A DNA stretch of 7,097 bases from Desulfarculus sp. (lineage in GTDB: Bacteria > Desulfobacterota > Desulfarculia > Desulfarculales > Desulfarculaceae), in assembly GCA_020216625.1 (NCBI GenBank), contig JAIUYB010000111.1, positions 1 through 7,097 of the forward strand. Direction: 5' to 3'. How positions within the stretch are numbered: position 1 is the stretch's first letter; each line of letters starts with the position of its first letter. Shown here piece after piece: positions 5,841 through 7,097 of this stretch. The notes beneath the pieces are model-generated. The model did not search any database, was not told the origin of the DNA, and saw only the letters and a program-made list of their open reading frames with translations. Position numbers and translations under genes: made by a program.

Positions 5841-7009
5841 GCTTGGTCCTCTTGCGTGAGGGAAGATTCAGCGCCGTTGTACATGGCCCAGGCCAGGTCC
5901 GCCAGCCTCCGGCCGGCCTGGCCATCTGGCATCAGATCCGTCAGCTTGGCCAGGGCCTGAACGCGGAAGTCTGGGTCCAACAAGGCCCGGGCCAGGCTGT
6001 CCGGAACCTGGGCGGCATCATACACCGCCAGGCTTTGCCCCCGGCGGTTGGTGTGGAGGCTGTCCGGACCCTGGAGGCCCGGTTGCAGACTCAGGACCAG
6101 TTGGCCCAGGTGGCAGGCCTGCAGCAGCAGCATGGAGTTCATGCCCACCACCAGGTCGGCCGCCGCCGCCTCGGCCAGGGCCTGGCCGCCCGGACTGGGG
6201 ATCAGCCGCACATCCCGGCCGCGCACCTCCCGGAACTTGTCGGCCCGCTCCCGGGGATGGGTGCGGACAAGCAGGTGCAGCCTTCGTCCCTGCCGGGCCA
6301 GGTCCGGGGCCAGGCCCTCCAGACCGGCCAGCAGCAGGGCCAGGACCTGGTGCTCGTCATAGCCCGGCCCCTGGCCTCGCAGCGAGGGATGCGCATAGAG
6401 CTCGCGCAGGGGCTGGGAGACGAAGAGCACCAACAGGTCGTTGGCCGCCAGGCCCAAACCCTGGCGCAGGGTTTGCCGGGCTTCGGGGGTCCACTTCTCC
6501 CGGAAGCCGGCCAGGGCGTCCAGGCCGGTCCAGCCCACCACCCGCAAGCGCTCGGCGGGGAAGCCGATCTGGGCCATCTCCCGGGCGCAGTCCGCGTCGC
6601 CCACCGCGATGCGATCCGGCAGAAAAGCCAGGCGGCCCTCGGCGTCCTGATAGCGGGCGCGGTAGTTGGTGGGGAAATCCAACAGCGAGAGGCTGGGAAC
6701 ACCCCGGCGGCGGGCGGCGTCGATGAAGTGCTGCTCCAGGTTCAGGCGATTGACCGAGGCCCCGCACACCACCAGGCCGGCGTCCATATCCCCCAACAGG
6801 CGGTCGGCCGCCTCTGGCCAGCCCTCATCGGCCAAGGCCCGGGGCGCGAAGCCTTGGTCCCGCCATGACGCCAGGGCCTGGCCATAGGCCAGCACCGCCA
6901 GGGGCGGTCCGCCCTGGTCGCGCAGCCGGCCGATCAGGGGCGATAGGGCCGCGGCCGGCCCGGGATCGCCGGCCACCACCACGATGCTCCGGTCCGGGGC
7001 GGGGTTCAT
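5837..7009 (-). CDS. GT-B-fold-like protein of a surface-sugar cluster, function unassigned
   Basis: A 390-aa soluble protein without signal peptide or membrane segment. It looks like a two-lobed GT-B protein related to the UDP-GlcNAc 2-epimerase/glycosyltransferase superfamily. The N-terminal lobe begins with a strand and Gly-rich turn (SIVVVAGDPGPAAALSPLIG, 8-27), has a second strand at 78-84 (GLVVCGA), and ends with a strand/loop GVPSLSLLDFPTNYR (103-117) and LPDRIAVGD (130-138). The C-terminal lobe has LVLFVSQPLREL (193-204), LLVRTHPRE (246-254), ADLVVGMNSMLLLQA (284-298) and LSLQPGLQG (306-314); the last three resemble the donor-binding side of this fold. I do not recognise a named enzyme. 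Options are a glycosyltransferase, a nucleotide-sugar epimerase or hydrolase, or a non-catalytic relative. The ATG is placed directly before the first strand. No clear Shine-Dalgarno sequence precedes it and the frame remains open upstream, but no upstream start codon exists within the window. It is coupled to the aminotransferase by an ATGA overlap. Confidence 0.85.
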   Translation of the reverse strand: MNPAPDRSIVVVAGDPGPAAALSPLIGRLRDQGGPPLAVLAYGQALASWRDQGFAPRALADEGWPEAADRLLGDMDAGLVVCGASVNRLNLEQHFIDAARRRGVPSLSLLDFPTNYRARYQDAEGRLAFLPDRIAVGDADCAREMAQIGFPAERLRVVGWTGLDALAGFREKWTPEARQTLRQGLGLAANDLLVLFVSQPLRELYAHPSLRGQGPGYDEHQVLALLLAGLEGLAPDLARQGRRLHLLVRTHPRERADKFREVRGRDVRLIPSPGGQALAEAAAADLVVGMNSMLLLQACHLGQLVLSLQPGLQGPDSLHTNRRGQSLAVYDAAQVPDSLARALLDPDFRVQALAKLTDLMPDGQAGRRLADLAWAMYNGAESSLTQEDQA

Positions 7010-7065
7010 GGCCGGCCGGCCCGGTCCGGGGCGGTTATGGCAAGCTTGACCCGCACGGCGGCCGC

Positions 7066-7097
7066 CTAGAGATGCTCCCAGGTCAGGGGCTCCAGCT
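7066..7097 (-). CDS. C-terminal end of an upstream gene (partial)
   Basis: One minus-strand frame at the right edge reads LEPLTWEHL and then a TAG stop (7066-7068). The residues look like an ordinary protein C-terminus, and the stop falls 56 nt before the next ATG, as expected for a preceding gene of the same operon. Only nine codons are visible, so the product cannot be named and chance is possible. Confidence 0.4.
   Translation of the reverse strand, partial: LEPLTWEHL

Noticed and set aside
4600..7000. Frequent GGCCAGG/CCTGGCC and GGCCGGCC words as possible repeats or uptake sequences
   Set aside because: They fall inside coding sequence in varying spacing and follow from GCC, CTG and GGC codon preference; no regular array or flanking symmetry is visible.

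Overview
The window is a dense block of surface-carbohydrate genes, all on the minus strand. The GC content is high (by eye about 60-65%) and the genes lie close together or overlap. Proteins of this kind occur in capsule, O-antigen and flagellin-glycosylation clusters of Gram-negative bacteria. The composition and gene families would fit a high-GC proteobacterium or a Desulfobacterota-like (former deltaproteobacterial) organism, but there is no phylogenetic marker here and this placement is only a guess.

Layout in the direction of transcription (right to left): (1) the last few codons of an upstream gene at the right edge (7066-7097); (2) a 390-aa GT-B-like protein of uncertain specificity (5837-7009); (3) a 424-aa DegT/DnrJ/EryC1/StrS-type PLP sugar aminotransferase (4566-5840), whose ATG overlaps the preceding stop by 4 nt; (4) a 203-nt gap with a plausible sigma70-type promoter (4436-4463); (5) a 176-aa GNAT acetyltransferase (3832-4362); (6) an 870-aa two-domain protein (1185-3797); (7) 2 nt later, a GT-B/capsule-synthesis-like protein (1-1182) that runs off the left edge.

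The standout is gene 6. Its N-terminal ~375 residues form a complete PP-loop N-acetyl-sugar amidotransferase (WbpG/PseA type: SGGKDS loop and paired CxxC motifs). These enzymes turn a sugar N-acetyl group into an acetamidino group. They normally depend on separate HisH/HisF-like proteins to supply ammonia. Here the enzyme is fused in frame to a complete amidase-signature (AS) domain with a recognisable Lys-cisSer-Ser triad (K494-S563-S587), and no HisH/HisF homologue is present in the window. A simple hypothesis is that the AS domain takes the place of the glutaminase and delivers ammonia within one polypeptide, as GatA does for GatB in the tRNA amidotransferase GatCAB.

The genes make sense as a pathway. 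The aminotransferase puts an amine on a keto-sugar nucleotide, the GNAT protein acetylates it, the fusion protein converts the acetamido group to an acetamidino group, and the GT-B-like proteins act in assembly or transfer of the sugar. This pathway order is inferred from families and gene order. The sugar itself cannot be identified from this window.
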